Shown: positions 51,283 to 60,207, counted from the stretch's first letter. The stretch is DNA of 64,000 nt from Streptomyces galbus (GCF_005280195.1 NZ_SZPR01000001.1:80314-144313); one strand, 5' to 3'. Translations and numbers: made by a program. The notes: a model not told the origin generated them from the letters alone.

Positions 51283-52629
51283 TCAGACGAGGGCGGGCGC
51301 GCCGGCCGGGCGGACGTACTGGTTCTCCGGGCGGGGCAGGCCGTAGCGCTCGCGCAGGGTGGCGCGCGGGCCGTACGCGGTGCGCAGCAGGCCGCGGGCG
51401 CGCAGGATCGGCACGACGTGGTCGACGAACAGCTCCAGTCCGGACGGCAGCACCGGCGGCATGATGTTGAAGCCGTCGGCCGCGCCCTGGGTGAACCAGG
51501 TCTCGATCGCGTCGGCGACCTGCTCGGGCGTGCCCGCGAAGGTGAGGTGCCCGCGCCCGCCGCCCAGCCGGCCGATCAGCCGCCGCACGGTCAGCCGCTC
51601 GCGCCGGGCCAGTTCGACGACCAGCGTGTAGCGGCTCTTGGCGCCCTCGATCTCGCTCTCCGGGGGCAGGTCCGCGGGCAGCTCGGCGTCCAGGTCCAGG
51701 GAGCCCGCGGGCAGGTGCAGCAGCCGTTCGAGGTGGTCCACCCCGTGCCGGTGCACGATGTGGTCCTCCAGCAGCTCCTCCTGGGCGCGGGCCTCGGCCT
51801 CGGTGGAGCCGAGCACCGGGACGATGCCGGGCAGCACCTTCACGTGCTCCGGGTCGCGCCCCGCCCGCACGGTGCGGGACTTCAGGTCGGCGTAGAAGGC
51901 CCGCGCGTCCTCGATCGTCTGCTGCGCGGTGAACACCGCCTCCGCGTACCGGGCGGCGAAGGCCTTGCCGTCGTCCGAGGAGCCGGCCTGCACCAGCAGC
52001 GGGTAACCCTGGGGCGTGCGCGGCACGTTGAGGGCGCCCTCGACGCTGAAGTACCTCCCCCGGTGCCGGGGCGGGTGGATCTTGGTGTCGTCGCCCCAGA
52101 CGCCGGCCGCCTTGTCGGCGACGATCGTGTCGTCCTCCCAGCTGTCCCAGAGCTTCAGCGCCACGTCCACGAACTCGGCGGCCCGGGCGTACCGCTCGGC
52201 GTGCGCGGGCTCGGCGTCCAGGCCGAAGTTGCGGGCCGCCTCGGCGCCGGCGGTGGTGACGATGTTCCAGCCCGCGCGGCCGCCGCTGATGATGTCCAGC
52301 GAGGCGAACTTGCGGGCCAGGTTGTAGGGGGAGTTGTAGGACGTGGAGGCGGTGGCGATCAGCCCGATGTGCTCGGTGGCCGTCGCCAGCGCGGTCAGCA
52401 GCGTGAGCGGCTCCAGCGCCCCGGCGGGACGCTGCGCGACGCTGCTCCACAGCTGGGGGCCGTCGGCGAGGAACAGCGAGTCGAACGTGCCGCGCTCGGC
52501 GGTGCGGGCCAGCCGCACGTAGTGGGCGAGGTCGACGTGCGCCGACGGGTCGCTCTCGGGGAGCCGCCACGACGCCTCGTGGTGGCCGGTGTTCATCAGG
52601 AACGCGTTGAGGTGGAGCTGACGGGGCAT
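51283..52629 (-). CDS. LLM-class flavin monooxygenase (NtaA/SnaA/DszA group)
   Basis: The 448-residue protein belongs to the FMN-dependent NtaA/SnaA/DszA/SoxA group: MPRQLHLNAFLMNTGHHEASWR at the start, GTFDSLFLADGPQLW near 47-61, NIVTTAGAEAARNFGL near 127-142 and YPLLVQAGSSDDGKAFAARYAEAVF. These enzymes use FMNH2 and O2 to cleave C-S or C-N bonds. In this operon sulfonate or sulfone desulfurisation is likely. No flavin reductase gene lies here, so FMNH2 must come from elsewhere. ATG 52629 is preceded by a GAAGGA sequence. Confidence 0.9.
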   Translation of the reverse strand: MPRQLHLNAFLMNTGHHEASWRLPESDPSAHVDLAHYVRLARTAERGTFDSLFLADGPQLWSSVAQRPAGALEPLTLLTALATATEHIGLIATASTSYNSPYNLARKFASLDIISGGRAGWNIVTTAGAEAARNFGLDAEPAHAERYARAAEFVDVALKLWDSWEDDTIVADKAAGVWGDDTKIHPPRHRGRYFSVEGALNVPRTPQGYPLLVQAGSSDDGKAFAARYAEAVFTAQQTIEDARAFYADLKSRTVRAGRDPEHVKVLPGIVPVLGSTEAEARAQEELLEDHIVHRHGVDHLERLLHLPAGSLDLDAELPADLPPESEIEGAKSRYTLVVELARRERLTVRRLIGRLGGGRGHLTFAGTPEQVADAIETWFTQGAADGFNIMPPVLPSGLELFVDHVVPILRARGLLRTAYGPRATLRERYGLPRPENQYVRPAGAPALV

Positions 52630-52693
52630 GGGGGTCCTTCGCTGGGGACGGGGGCGTCCGGGGTCCTCGGCACGGGGCGGCGGCGCTCGCCGC

Positions 52694-53428
52694 TCAGTCG
52701 GTGTCCTCGACCACCCCGAGCGCGCCGAGCAGTTCGGTGCGGTACTCGCTCAGCAGCGGGTCCCGGTAGGAGCGCGGGTGCGGCCGGTCGACGGTCAGGT
52801 CGAGGCCGATGCGGCCGTGGTCGAGGACGAGCACCCGGTCCGCGAGGACGATCGCCTCGTCGACGTCGTGGGTGACCAGCAGCACCGAGGGCCGGTGCCG
52901 CTTCCACAGCTCCCGCAGCAGCGCGTGCATCCTGATCCGGGTCAGCGCGTCCAGCGCCCCGAACGGCTCGTCGGCCAGCAGCAGTTCCGGCTCGCGCACC
53001 AGCGAGCGGGCCAGCGCGGCACGCTGGGCCTCGCCGCCGGACAGCTCGCTGGGCCAGGCCCGCTCCCGCCCGGCGAGGCCGACCTCGGCGAGGGCCGCGC
53101 GGCCCCGCTCCTCGGCGCCCCTGCCGTCCAGGCCGAGCAGGACGTTGGGCAGGATCCGGCGCCAGGGCAGCAGCCGGGAGTCCTGGAAGACCACCGACAC
53201 CCGCTCCGGAGCGGTCAGCAGGCCGCTGCCGGTGACCTCGTGGTCCAGACCCGCGACGGCCCGCAGCAGGGTGCTCTTGCCGGACCCGCTGTGCCCGAGC
53301 AGGGCCACGAACTGCCCCGCGGGGATCTCCAGGTCGACGCCGTCCAGGACGGTCCGCCCGTCGAAGGAGCGGGTCAGCCCCTGGAGCCGGACGGCGGGAC
53401 GGGTCAGCTGCTCAGTGTGCGGCGCCAT
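52694..53428 (-). CDS. ssuB: ABC transporter ATP-binding protein (SsuB/TauB type)
   Basis: The 244-residue ATPase drives sulfonate uptake. It shows Walker A GHSGSGKSTLL (about 41-51), signature LSGGEAQRAALARSL (about 130-144), Walker B LLLADEPFGALD and the switch VTHDVDEA. The start overlaps the permease end by 25 bases (ATG 53428, GGAGGG seven bases ahead), so the two are coupled. The NrtD/SsuB subgroup is inferred from the partner genes. Confidence 0.9.
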   Translation of the reverse strand: MAPHTEQLTRPAVRLQGLTRSFDGRTVLDGVDLEIPAGQFVALLGHSGSGKSTLLRAVAGLDHEVTGSGLLTAPERVSVVFQDSRLLPWRRILPNVLLGLDGRGAEERGRAALAEVGLAGRERAWPSELSGGEAQRAALARSLVREPELLLADEPFGALDALTRIRMHALLRELWKRHRPSVLLVTHDVDEAIVLADRVLVLDHGRIGLDLTVDRPHPRSYRDPLLSEYRTELLGALGVVEDTD

Positions 53429-54252
53429 GACAGCACCCTCCGTTCGACGAGACGGACCACGCTGTCGGAGACCAGGCCGAAGATGCCGTACACCACCAGG
53501 CCGACGAGGATCACGTCCGACTGGCCGTAGTTGGTGGCCTGGAACATCAGGTAGCCGAGCCCGCTGGTGGCGTTGATCTGCTCCAGCACCACCAGGCCCA
53601 GCCAGGAGCCGGTGACGCCGAGCCGGAGTCCCACGAAGAACCCGGGCAGCGCCCCGGGGACGACGACCTCCCGGACGAAGCGGGCCCTGGACAGGCCCTG
53701 CACCTCGGCGAGTTCGACGAACCGGTGGTCGATGCCGGCCAGCGCGGCGTGCGTGTTGAGGTAGATCGGGATGTAGACGACGATCGCGATGATGGCGATC
53801 TTGAAGGTCTCGCCGATGCCCAGCCAGAGGATGAACAGCGGGATCAGGCCCAGCGTCGGGATCGCCCGGTTGAGCTGCACGGTCCCGTCGATCAGGGCCT
53901 CGCCGGTGCGGCTCAGCCCGGACGCCAGCGCCAGCACGACGCCCGCGGTGAGCCCGATGGCGAACCCGTACCCGGCGCGCTGCAGGGAGGTGGCGATGTC
54001 CCCGGCCAGCGTCCCGTCGGTCCACAGGTGGACCCCGGTGCGCAGCACCGTCCACGGCGCGGGGATCGCGGCCGGGTCGAGGCGTCCGGCGGCGGAGGCG
54101 GCGGCCCACAGGGCGAGCACCAGCAGGGGCCCGGCCAGCCGTGCGGCGGGCAGCCGGCGGCCGGGGGCCAGGGCGCGGCGGCGGGTGCGCGGCCGTTCGT
54201 CGGGGGCGGCGGCGGGCGCCGCGGTCACGGTGGAGGTGGTCACGGCGGTCAC
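53404..54252 (-). CDS. ssuC: ABC transporter permease (SsuC type)
   Basis: The 282-residue membrane protein has six predicted helices after a Thr/Ala/Arg-rich cytoplasmic leader of about 35 residues. The EAA loop is ELAEVQGLSRARFVREVVVPGALPG (about 180-204). It belongs to the BPD_transp group of nitrate/sulfonate/taurine permeases. GTG 54252 overlaps the stop of the binding-protein gene (GTGA), so the genes are coupled. GTGs further on are possible but less well placed. Confidence 0.9.
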   Translation of the reverse strand: MTAVTTSTVTAAPAAAPDERPRTRRRALAPGRRLPAARLAGPLLVLALWAAASAAGRLDPAAIPAPWTVLRTGVHLWTDGTLAGDIATSLQRAGYGFAIGLTAGVVLALASGLSRTGEALIDGTVQLNRAIPTLGLIPLFILWLGIGETFKIAIIAIVVYIPIYLNTHAALAGIDHRFVELAEVQGLSRARFVREVVVPGALPGFFVGLRLGVTGSWLGLVVLEQINATSGLGYLMFQATNYGQSDVILVGLVVYGIFGLVSDSVVRLVERRVLSWRRTLSS

Positions 54253-55304
54253 TTGCGGTACTCCTCGGGGACGGCCTCGGCCGCGAGGGACTCGAAGCGG
54301 TGGTCGAACAGGGAGGAGACGTCGAACTTCTTCACGAAGCCGCCCTCCGCGAGCAGGTCGGCGGTCTCCTGCTCCCAGGCGATCGCCTCGTCCCAGCGCG
54401 GCGGGAACAGCGGCTTGTTGGCGAGGGCGGAGATGCCCCGGGCCTGCGCCAGGCTGAGGTTCTGCGTCTTGACGTAGAACTCCTCGTTCCAGACGTCCGG
54501 GTGCTCGTACTGCCAGACCAGGCCCTTGGCCCACTGCGGGATGTACGCGGCGACCGCGGCCGCCTTGGCGCGGTCCTCGAGCACCGACACCGGCGCCCAC
54601 AGCAGGTTGAGCAGGTCGACGACGTCGGTGGTGATGGTGCGGGCGCCCTTCGGGCCGTACTGCTGGAGGTAGGCGGGCGCCTGCTGGTTGCCGAGCGGCG
54701 CGATGTCGACCTGGCCGGACTGCAGGGCGGTGAGGAACTGGTTGCTGGTCAGCGGCACCAGCCGGACGTCGTCGTAGGACAATCCCGCCTTCTTCAGGGC
54801 CCGCAGCAGCACCACGCCCTGCGCCTGGCCCTGGGAGAACGCCAGCTTCTTGCCCTTGAAGTCGGCGACCGTGCGGAGGTCGCTGCCGGGCTTGGTGGCG
54901 AACACGTAGTTCGGCTTGCGGGTCACGTCGATCGCGACGATCTTCGCGGCGAAGCCCTGGAAGTGCGCCTGGATCGGCGGGATGCCCGCGTTGTTGGCGA
55001 GGTCCAGGGACTTGGCGCGGAACGCGTTGATGACATCGGGACCGGCGCCGATGTTCAGCCAGCTCGACACCGTGAACGGCAGCTCCGGCAGTTCCGCCAG
55101 CTTGAACAGGAGCTGCTGCTGGTTCTGGAACGACGCGATCTTCAGGCGGGTGCCCGCCGGCACCTTGTCGGCGAGCGGGGCCGACGAGGCCCCCGCACCG
55201 GTGCTCGCGGCGCTGCTCTGGGCGCAGCCGCTGAGGCCGGCCACCGAGGCGGCGGCCCCCAGCACGGAGGCGAGGAAAACACGTCGGTCGTGGGACACAG
55301 GCAT
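54249..55304 (-). CDS. ssuA: sulfonate-type ABC substrate-binding lipoprotein
   Basis: The 351-residue protein has a Tat-like signal (SHDRRVFLASVLGAAASVAG) joined to a perfect lipobox LSGC, so Cys27 should be lipidated after export. The mature part resembles SsuA/NrtA-type binding proteins (RLKIASFQNQQQLLFKLAELP; ADFKGKKLAFSQGQAQGVVLLRALKKAGL). It collects the substrate for the coupled permease and ATPase. ATG 55304 follows a 212-nt untranslated region that begins after a short Cys-rich ORF. Confidence 0.9.
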   Translation of the reverse strand: MPVSHDRRVFLASVLGAAASVAGLSGCAQSSAASTGAGASSAPLADKVPAGTRLKIASFQNQQQLLFKLAELPELPFTVSSWLNIGAGPDVINAFRAKSLDLANNAGIPPIQAHFQGFAAKIVAIDVTRKPNYVFATKPGSDLRTVADFKGKKLAFSQGQAQGVVLLRALKKAGLSYDDVRLVPLTSNQFLTALQSGQVDIAPLGNQQAPAYLQQYGPKGARTITTDVVDLLNLLWAPVSVLEDRAKAAAVAAYIPQWAKGLVWQYEHPDVWNEEFYVKTQNLSLAQARGISALANKPLFPPRWDEAIAWEQETADLLAEGGFVKKFDVSSLFDHRFESLAAEAVPEEYRK

Positions 55305-55515
55305 GGCGGAACTCCCGGGAAAGGGGCTGGAAAAGGGCAGGGCAGCAGAAAGGAAACGGGCGCGCGGGCACAGCGGAAAAGCGAACCGGAAGGCGCGGAC
55401 CGCACTACACGGACCGCAATACCTGGACCGGAACACGCCGGCCGGGAAAGGGGAAACGCGCGTGACTACGCGTCGAAAGGCGGGAGGAGGGAGGCGCTCC
55501 CGGCGCGCCGGGGCG

Positions 55516-55563
55516 TCAGCAACAGAAGGTGCGACAGCTCATGAGCACCAGGCTCCCGGTCAC
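55516..55563 (-). CDS. 15-residue Cys-rich leader ORF upstream of the sulfonate ABC operon
   Basis: The peptide VTGSLVLMSCRTFCC ends in Cys-Cys directly before its TGA. An AGGGG lies six bases before the GTG start. It is 33 nt after the ROK stop and 212 nt before the ABC operon. Ribosome stalling on the Cys codons when charged Cys-tRNA is scarce could control the operon, as proposed for Cys-tract uORFs in mycobacteria. Translation is inferred from codon content and ribosome-binding site only. Confidence 0.6.
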   Translation of the reverse strand: MTGSLVLMSCRTFCC

Positions 55564-55596
55564 GCTCGGCCCCTGTCAACATTCCGCGTTTCTGAA

Positions 55597-56841
55597 TTAA
55601 TTAAATCGAGGTGACACGCCCAGCGGGTCCCGGTAGAGCACGTCCAGGGTGACCGCGCCGCCCGCCACGGCCAGGACGGAATCGAGCGGAAAACTCGTCG
55701 GCGCGACACAGTCCGCCCGCGCGGGACCGACCTCCTCGCGCAGCGCCGCGAGGCAGTCCGCACGCAGCATGGCACCGACCTCGGTGACGACGACCCGCTC
55801 CGGGTTCAGCACGTCGAGCAGCAGCGCCGCCGCCCGGCCCACCATCCGCGCCCGCTCCACCAGCAGCCGCACCGCCACCGGGTGCCCGCCGGACGCCGCG
55901 GCCACCACCCGCATCGGGTTCGCCCCGTCGACGACCCCCGCCTCCCGCGCCCGCCGGCACAACGTCCGCTCGCTCAGCTCCGCCTGGAGACAGCCGACCC
56001 GCCCGCACCCGCAGGGCTCGCCGCCCCCGGCCAGCGGCAGGTGCGCGATGGCGCCCGCCTGGGAACGGGGGCCGTGGTGCACCCCGTCACGGGTGGCGAA
56101 CGCCGCGTCGACCACGTTGCCGACGAACAGGTGCAGCAGGCTCCCGCCGCCCCGCGCCCGCCCGAACAGCCGCTCCGCGTTGACCAACGCCCGTGCGTGG
56201 CCGTCGACATGGACCGGCAGGCCGGTGCGGGCGCCGAGCTGCTCGCGCACCGGCACGTCCCGCCAGCCCAGCAGCGGATGCTCCACCACCGTCCCCGAGT
56301 CCCGGTCCACCCAGCCGCCCACCGCGACCCCGACGCCCAGCGCCGGGCGGCCCGTCCGCGCGAGCAGCGCGTCCAGCGCGCCGACGGCCCCGGTGAGCAC
56401 CCGGGCGGGCTCGGGCGAGGCGTGCTTCACCTCCCGGCGGGCCAGCACCCGCCCGCGCAGGTCCAGCAGCGCGACGGTGGTGTACGGCACGGCCACGTGC
56501 ACCCCGGCCACCACGAACCCGGTGTCGTCCAGCTCCACGGGGACGTGCGGCCGGCCGACGCGGGCGCCGGCCGTGCGGGGCGGTTCCGCCTCGCGGACCA
56601 GGCCGAGCCCGGCCAGCCGGGCGCAGTGCTCGGTCACCGACGCCGGGGACAGCCCGGTCAGCCGGGCCACGGTGCTGCGCGCGACCGGGCCGTGCTCCAG
56701 CACCGAGCGCAGCACGGCGCTGGCGCTGGTGCGCCGCCGGTCGGGGTCGGCGACCCGGGGGACGGGAGACGGGGACGGGCCGGCCGCCGCGGCGGCCGGA
56801 ACGGCGGGCGTCTGGGTACGGGGTGTCGCGGTACGGGGCAT
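55597..56841 (-). CDS. ROK-family regulator of the sulfonate locus
   Basis: The 413-residue protein has an N-terminal winged helix (VLEHGPVARSTVARLTGLSPASVTEHCARLA, about 47-77) and a ROK domain with the zinc motif CGCGRVGCLQAE (about 291-302). The kinase catalytic Asp region VDGHARALVNAE is kept in part. ROK regulators usually answer to sugars; here the gene lies between two Cys leader ORFs and just before a sulfur operon, so its ligand may be a sulfur compound or sulfosugar. The stop overlaps a TTAATTAA stretch. ATG 56841 has GAGGAAG ahead. Confidence 0.88.
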   Translation of the reverse strand: MPRTATPRTQTPAVPAAAAAGPSPSPVPRVADPDRRRTSASAVLRSVLEHGPVARSTVARLTGLSPASVTEHCARLAGLGLVREAEPPRTAGARVGRPHVPVELDDTGFVVAGVHVAVPYTTVALLDLRGRVLARREVKHASPEPARVLTGAVGALDALLARTGRPALGVGVAVGGWVDRDSGTVVEHPLLGWRDVPVREQLGARTGLPVHVDGHARALVNAERLFGRARGGGSLLHLFVGNVVDAAFATRDGVHHGPRSQAGAIAHLPLAGGGEPCGCGRVGCLQAELSERTLCRRAREAGVVDGANPMRVVAAASGGHPVAVRLLVERARMVGRAAALLLDVLNPERVVVTEVGAMLRADCLAALREEVGPARADCVAPTSFPLDSVLAVAGGAVTLDVLYRDPLGVSPRFN

Positions 56842-56928
56842 CGGAGCTTCCTCGGGGCCGGTCCGGCAGTGCGCCATCACTTCGCTGCTCGCGCAGTGGG
56901 CGAGGCATGCCGGAGCGACTCCGCCGCC

Positions 56929-57015
56929 TCACCGCCGGGGGCGACAGGCGGCCGTGTCCACGCGCCGCAGGTCGACGTGGCGACGCGACGAGAAGTACCG
57001 GGACTGGGCGACCAT
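56929..57015 (-). CDS. 28-residue putative sulfur leader peptide (SRRHVDLRRV type)
   Basis: The peptide contains SSRRHVDLRRVDTAAC, the hallmark of the short leader peptides found before sulfur and cysteine genes in Streptomyces, with Cys24 near the end. TAGCTT ends seven bases before its ATG, so it is probably translated from a leaderless mRNA. It lies 87 nt before the ROK start, which ties the ROK gene and the downstream sulfonate operon to cysteine or sulfur status. Confidence 0.75.
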   Translation of the reverse strand: MVAQSRYFSSRRHVDLRRVDTAACRPRR

Positions 57016-57022
57016 GCGCCCG

Positions 57023-57028
57023 AAGCTA
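57023..57028 (-). promoter_or_regulatory. -10 box of the leader-peptide promoter
   Basis: TAGCTT on the minus strand fits TAnnnT, with seven bases to the leader ATG. No clear -35 box was found. Confidence 0.5.
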
Positions 57029-57160
57029 GCAAGGCGGCCGACGTCCTGCCCAGAGGGCGACCGAGCGCTGAGACACCGGGATGAGACGCCCCCGCCCGGA
57101 TTGGCGGAACCCTACAGACGCCCCCCGCTCGGCCCGCGTCGTCCGAGCCACGCCACCTCA

Positions 57161-57174
57161 GTGACCGGAGTCAC
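57161..57174. promoter_or_regulatory. 14-bp palindrome ahead of bioY
   Basis: GTGAC-CGGA-GTCAC is a 5-bp inverted repeat with a 4-bp spacer, 145 bp before bioY and 146 bp before the leader ORF. It may be an operator; the regulator is unknown. Confidence 0.35.
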
Positions 57175-57318
57175 GTCGCAGCGCGTGTAACCGGCACTCT
57201 TTGTGCGGTCCCCATGAAGCCGGTGGCGGCGCCTTTGTCGACGGCTGACGGTGATCACGCCGGGCGCCCTGGGATAGCGTCACGGTGTCCAGCACTGCCC
57301 TCACCCCGCGGAGTCCCC

Positions 57319-57900
57319 ATGAGCACCGCTGCCGCCGCACCGGCCCGTACCGGCGAGGTCCTCGCCGACCTCCTTCCCGCCTCCCGTCTGCGGGACGCGG
57401 CCCTGGTCCTCGGCGGCGCCGCCCTGACCGGGCTCGCGGCCCAGATCGCGGTGCCGGTCCCCGGCTCCCCGGTGCCGGTGACCGGCCAGACCTTCGCCGC
57501 GCTGCTCGTCGGCACCTCCCTGGGCGCCCGCCGCGGCTTCCTGTCCCTCGCGCTGTACGCGCTGGCGGGCGTCGCCGGTGTGCCGTGGTTCGCGGGCGGC
57601 GGCTCCGGCGCGGCGGCCCCCTCCTTCGGCTACGTCCTCGGCATGCTCCTCGCCGCCACCGTCGTCGGCGCCCTCGCGCGGCGCGGCGCCGACCGCAGCG
57701 TGTGGCGCACCGCGGCCACCATGCTGCTCGGCGAGGCGATCATCTACGCCGTCGGCGTGCCCTACCTGGCCCTGGCCACCGGCATGTCCGCGTCCGCCGC
57801 GATCGCGGCCGGCCTCACGCCGTTCCTGATCGGTGACGCCCTCAAGGCGGCGCTGGCGATGGGCCTGCTGCCCACCGCCTGGAAGCTCCTCGACCGCTGA
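57319..57900 (+). CDS. bioY: biotin transporter BioY
   Basis: The 193-residue membrane protein is the substrate-binding S component of a biotin ECF importer. About six helices are predicted, with the family motifs PVTGQTFAALLVGTSLGARRGFLSLALYALAGVAGVPWF (about 55-93) and a C-terminal LIGDALKAALA. No BioM or BioN gene adjoins it, so it works alone or with a shared energising module. ATG 57319 is preferred; an in-frame ATG 105 bases upstream would add a non-conserved polar leader. Confidence 0.92.
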   Translation: MSTAAAAPARTGEVLADLLPASRLRDAALVLGGAALTGLAAQIAVPVPGSPVPVTGQTFAALLVGTSLGARRGFLSLALYALAGVAGVPWFAGGGSGAAAPSFGYVLGMLLAATVVGALARRGADRSVWRTAATMLLGEAIIYAVGVPYLALATGMSASAAIAAGLTPFLIGDALKAALAMGLLPTAWKLLDR

Positions 57901-57906
57901 TCAACC

Positions 57907-57948
57907 ACGAAGGGGCTCGCCGGACGTCCGTCCGGCGAGCCCCTTCGT
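57907..57948. terminator. strong bidirectional terminator
   Basis: An 18-bp perfect stem (57907-57924 with 57931-57948, 6-nt loop) separates the convergent bioY and amino-acid permease genes. Confidence 0.9.
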
Positions 57949-57963
57949 CGTGGGTGCGGCCGT

Positions 57964-59454
57964 CTACCGCGGGGTGACCGCCTGGTCGCGGTCCTGTTCG
58001 CCGCCGTCGGTCACCTGCTGCGGCTTCCGCTTCGCCAGGGCCTCCTTGACGAAGGCGATGGCGAGGACGATCGCGGCCACGAGCAGCGACAGCAGCACCG
58101 TCTCGCGGCCGTCGTGCTCGGTGTCGGTGAGCATGTAGACGAGGACGAAGACGATCAGCCCGGCCGTCGCCCAGGTCAGGTACGGGTACAGCCACATCTT
58201 CACGACGAGCTTCTCCGGGGCCTCGGCCTGGATGATCCGGCGCATCCGCAGCTGCGAGAAGCAGATGACGAGCCACACGAACAGGGCCACCGCGCCACTG
58301 GAGTTGACCAGGAAGAGGAAGACCGAGTCCGGGAACTTGTAGTTGAAGAAGACCGCCACGAAGCCGAAGACGACGGACGCGACGATCGCGGTCCTCGGCA
58401 CACCGCGCGAGGTGGTCCGGGCGAACGCCTTGGGCGCGTCGCCGCGCTCACCGAGCGAGAACGCCATCCGGGAGGCCGTGTAGAGGCCGGAGTTCAGACA
58501 GGACAGCACCGAGGTCAGCACGATGAAGTTCATGATCTGACCGGCGTGCGCGATGCCGAGGGAGTCCAGGGCGGCCACGTAGGAGCCCTTGTCCTTGATC
58601 GACGGGTCGTTCCACGGCAGCAGGCAGATGACCACCAGGATCGAGCCCAGGTAGAACACGGCGATGCGCCAGATGATGCTGTTGGTCGACTTGGTGACGG
58701 CCCGCTGCGGGTCCTCGGACTCGCCGGCCGCCAGCGTCGCGATCTCGCTGCCCATGAAGGAGAAGACGACCAGCAGCACACCGGTGAGGATCGCGCCGGG
58801 GCCGTGCGGCAGGAAGCCGCCGTGGTCGGTGAGGTTGGACACGCCCGCCTTGTCGCTGTCGACGCCGGGCAGCACACCGAAGATCGCCAGGCCGCCGACG
58901 ACGATGAACGCGCCGATCGCGACGACCTTGATCCCCGCGAACCAGAACTCGAACTCACCGTAGGAGCCGACGGAGACGAGGTTGGTGGCGGTCAGCACCA
59001 CCATGACGATCAGCGCCCAGCCCCACTGGGGCACGGCGGGGATCCAGCCCTCCAGGATCGTGGCACCGGCGGTGGCCTCGACGGCCAGCACGACCACCCA
59101 GAAGAACCAGTACAGCCAGCCGATGGAGAAACCGGCCCAGCGGCCGAGCGCGCGGTCGGCGTGGGCGGAGAACGACCCGGAGGTCGGGTTGGCGGCCGAC
59201 ATCTCGCCCAGCATGCGCATCACCAGCACCACGAGCGTGCCGACGAGGGCGTAGGAGAGCAGGATGCCGGGACCGGTGGTGCGGATGCCAGAGCTGGAGC
59301 CCACGAAGAGTCCGGCGCCGATGACACCACCGATGGCGATCATCGTCAGATGGCGGTTCTTGAGTCCGGCCTGGAGTCCGGAACCGGGTTCCCCGGATCC
59401 GTGCGGGCCTCCGTGGCCGCTTCCGGCCTTCGACAGGGTCGGCTGCGAAGTCAT
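57964..59454 (-). CDS. amino acid permease (APC family, GabP/AnsP-like)
   Basis: The 496-residue protein has twelve predicted helices and the APC amino-acid transporter signature: HLTMIAIGGVIGAGLFVGSSSGI (about 35-57), GEMSAANPTSGSFSAHADRALG and SFMGSEIATLAAGESEDPQRAV. It is a proton-coupled importer most like the gamma-aminobutyrate, aromatic or asparagine permeases; the specific amino acid is not clear. The N-terminal 30 residues are Gly/Ser-rich and polar. ATG 59454 diverges from rpiB. Confidence 0.9.
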   Translation of the reverse strand: MTSQPTLSKAGSGHGGPHGSGEPGSGLQAGLKNRHLTMIAIGGVIGAGLFVGSSSGIRTTGPGILLSYALVGTLVVLVMRMLGEMSAANPTSGSFSAHADRALGRWAGFSIGWLYWFFWVVVLAVEATAGATILEGWIPAVPQWGWALIVMVVLTATNLVSVGSYGEFEFWFAGIKVVAIGAFIVVGGLAIFGVLPGVDSDKAGVSNLTDHGGFLPHGPGAILTGVLLVVFSFMGSEIATLAAGESEDPQRAVTKSTNSIIWRIAVFYLGSILVVICLLPWNDPSIKDKGSYVAALDSLGIAHAGQIMNFIVLTSVLSCLNSGLYTASRMAFSLGERGDAPKAFARTTSRGVPRTAIVASVVFGFVAVFFNYKFPDSVFLFLVNSSGAVALFVWLVICFSQLRMRRIIQAEAPEKLVVKMWLYPYLTWATAGLIVFVLVYMLTDTEHDGRETVLLSLLVAAIVLAIAFVKEALAKRKPQQVTDGGEQDRDQAVTPR

Positions 59455-59661
59455 GGACGGATTTCCTTTGCGCCGCTTGAGGGGGTTCCTCGTACGAGCG
59501 GTGTACGAGTCGGTCCAGTGAATCGGAGGTGTACGGATCTGGAAACCTTTGATTCCGGATTGTTATTTGAGGTTTCCCTGAGGTTCTGTAGCCTCGGTCA
59601 CAGGTCCTCCCGTCGGCCACCCCACGCTGCTGCCCCGTGGCCCCCGTGTCACACTGCACCC

Positions 59662-60147
59662 ATGCGCGTGTATCTCGGCTCGGACCATGCGGGCTACGAA
59701 CTCAAGAACCACCTCGTCGACTGGCTCAAGGCGGCCGGCCACGACCCGGTCGACTGCGGCCCCCACATCTACGACGCCCAGGACGACTACCCGCCCTTCT
59801 GTCTGCGCGCCGCGGAGCGGACGGCCGCGGACCCGGACTCCCTCGGCATCGTGATCGGCGGCTCCGGCAACGGCGAGCAGATCGCCGCGAACAAGGTCAA
59901 GGGCGTCCGCGCCGCCCTCGCCTGGAGCGAGGAGACGGCGTCCCTGGGCCGCCAGCACAACAACGCCAACGTCGTCGCCGTCGGCGCCCGCATGCACAGC
60001 ACCGAGGAGGCGACGAAGTTCGTCGAGACCTTCCTCGGCACCCCGTTCTCGGGCGACGAGCGCCACGTCCGCCGCATCGACATGCTGGCGTCCTACGAGA
60101 CGACGGGCGACCTGCCCCCGATCCCGGCGCACCACCCGCAGCAGTAG
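59662..60147 (+). CDS. rpiB: ribose-5-phosphate isomerase B
   Basis: The 161-residue enzyme interconverts ribose-5-phosphate and ribulose-5-phosphate in the pentose phosphate pathway. RpiB marks are YLGSDHAGYELKNHL at the start and GIVIGGSGNGEQIAANKVKG (about 68-87). As in the mycobacterial enzyme a Glu in GNGEQ serves as the base in place of Cys. RHNNANVV-type phosphate-binding residues (RQHNNANVV) follow. CACACT lies six bases before the ATG but departs from TAnnnT. Confidence 0.94.
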   Translation: MRVYLGSDHAGYELKNHLVDWLKAAGHDPVDCGPHIYDAQDDYPPFCLRAAERTAADPDSLGIVIGGSGNGEQIAANKVKGVRAALAWSEETASLGRQHNNANVVAVGARMHSTEEATKFVETFLGTPFSGDERHVRRIDMLASYETTGDLPPIPAHHPQQ

Positions 60148-60207
60148 CGGCAGACGCGCGGGGGCGCAACGGGACGGGACGAGACGGGACGGAAGGACAG
60201 GATCAGC

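Larger units (their letters stand above)
56842..57318. other. 477-bp divergent region (ROK leader / bioY)
   Basis: It holds the 28-residue leader peptide ORF (56929-57015, minus), its TAGCTT -10 box, a GTGAC-CGGA-GTCAC palindrome at 57161-57174 and a TAGCGT -10-like box at 57275-57280 for bioY. No other coding sequence is supported. Confidence 0.6.
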
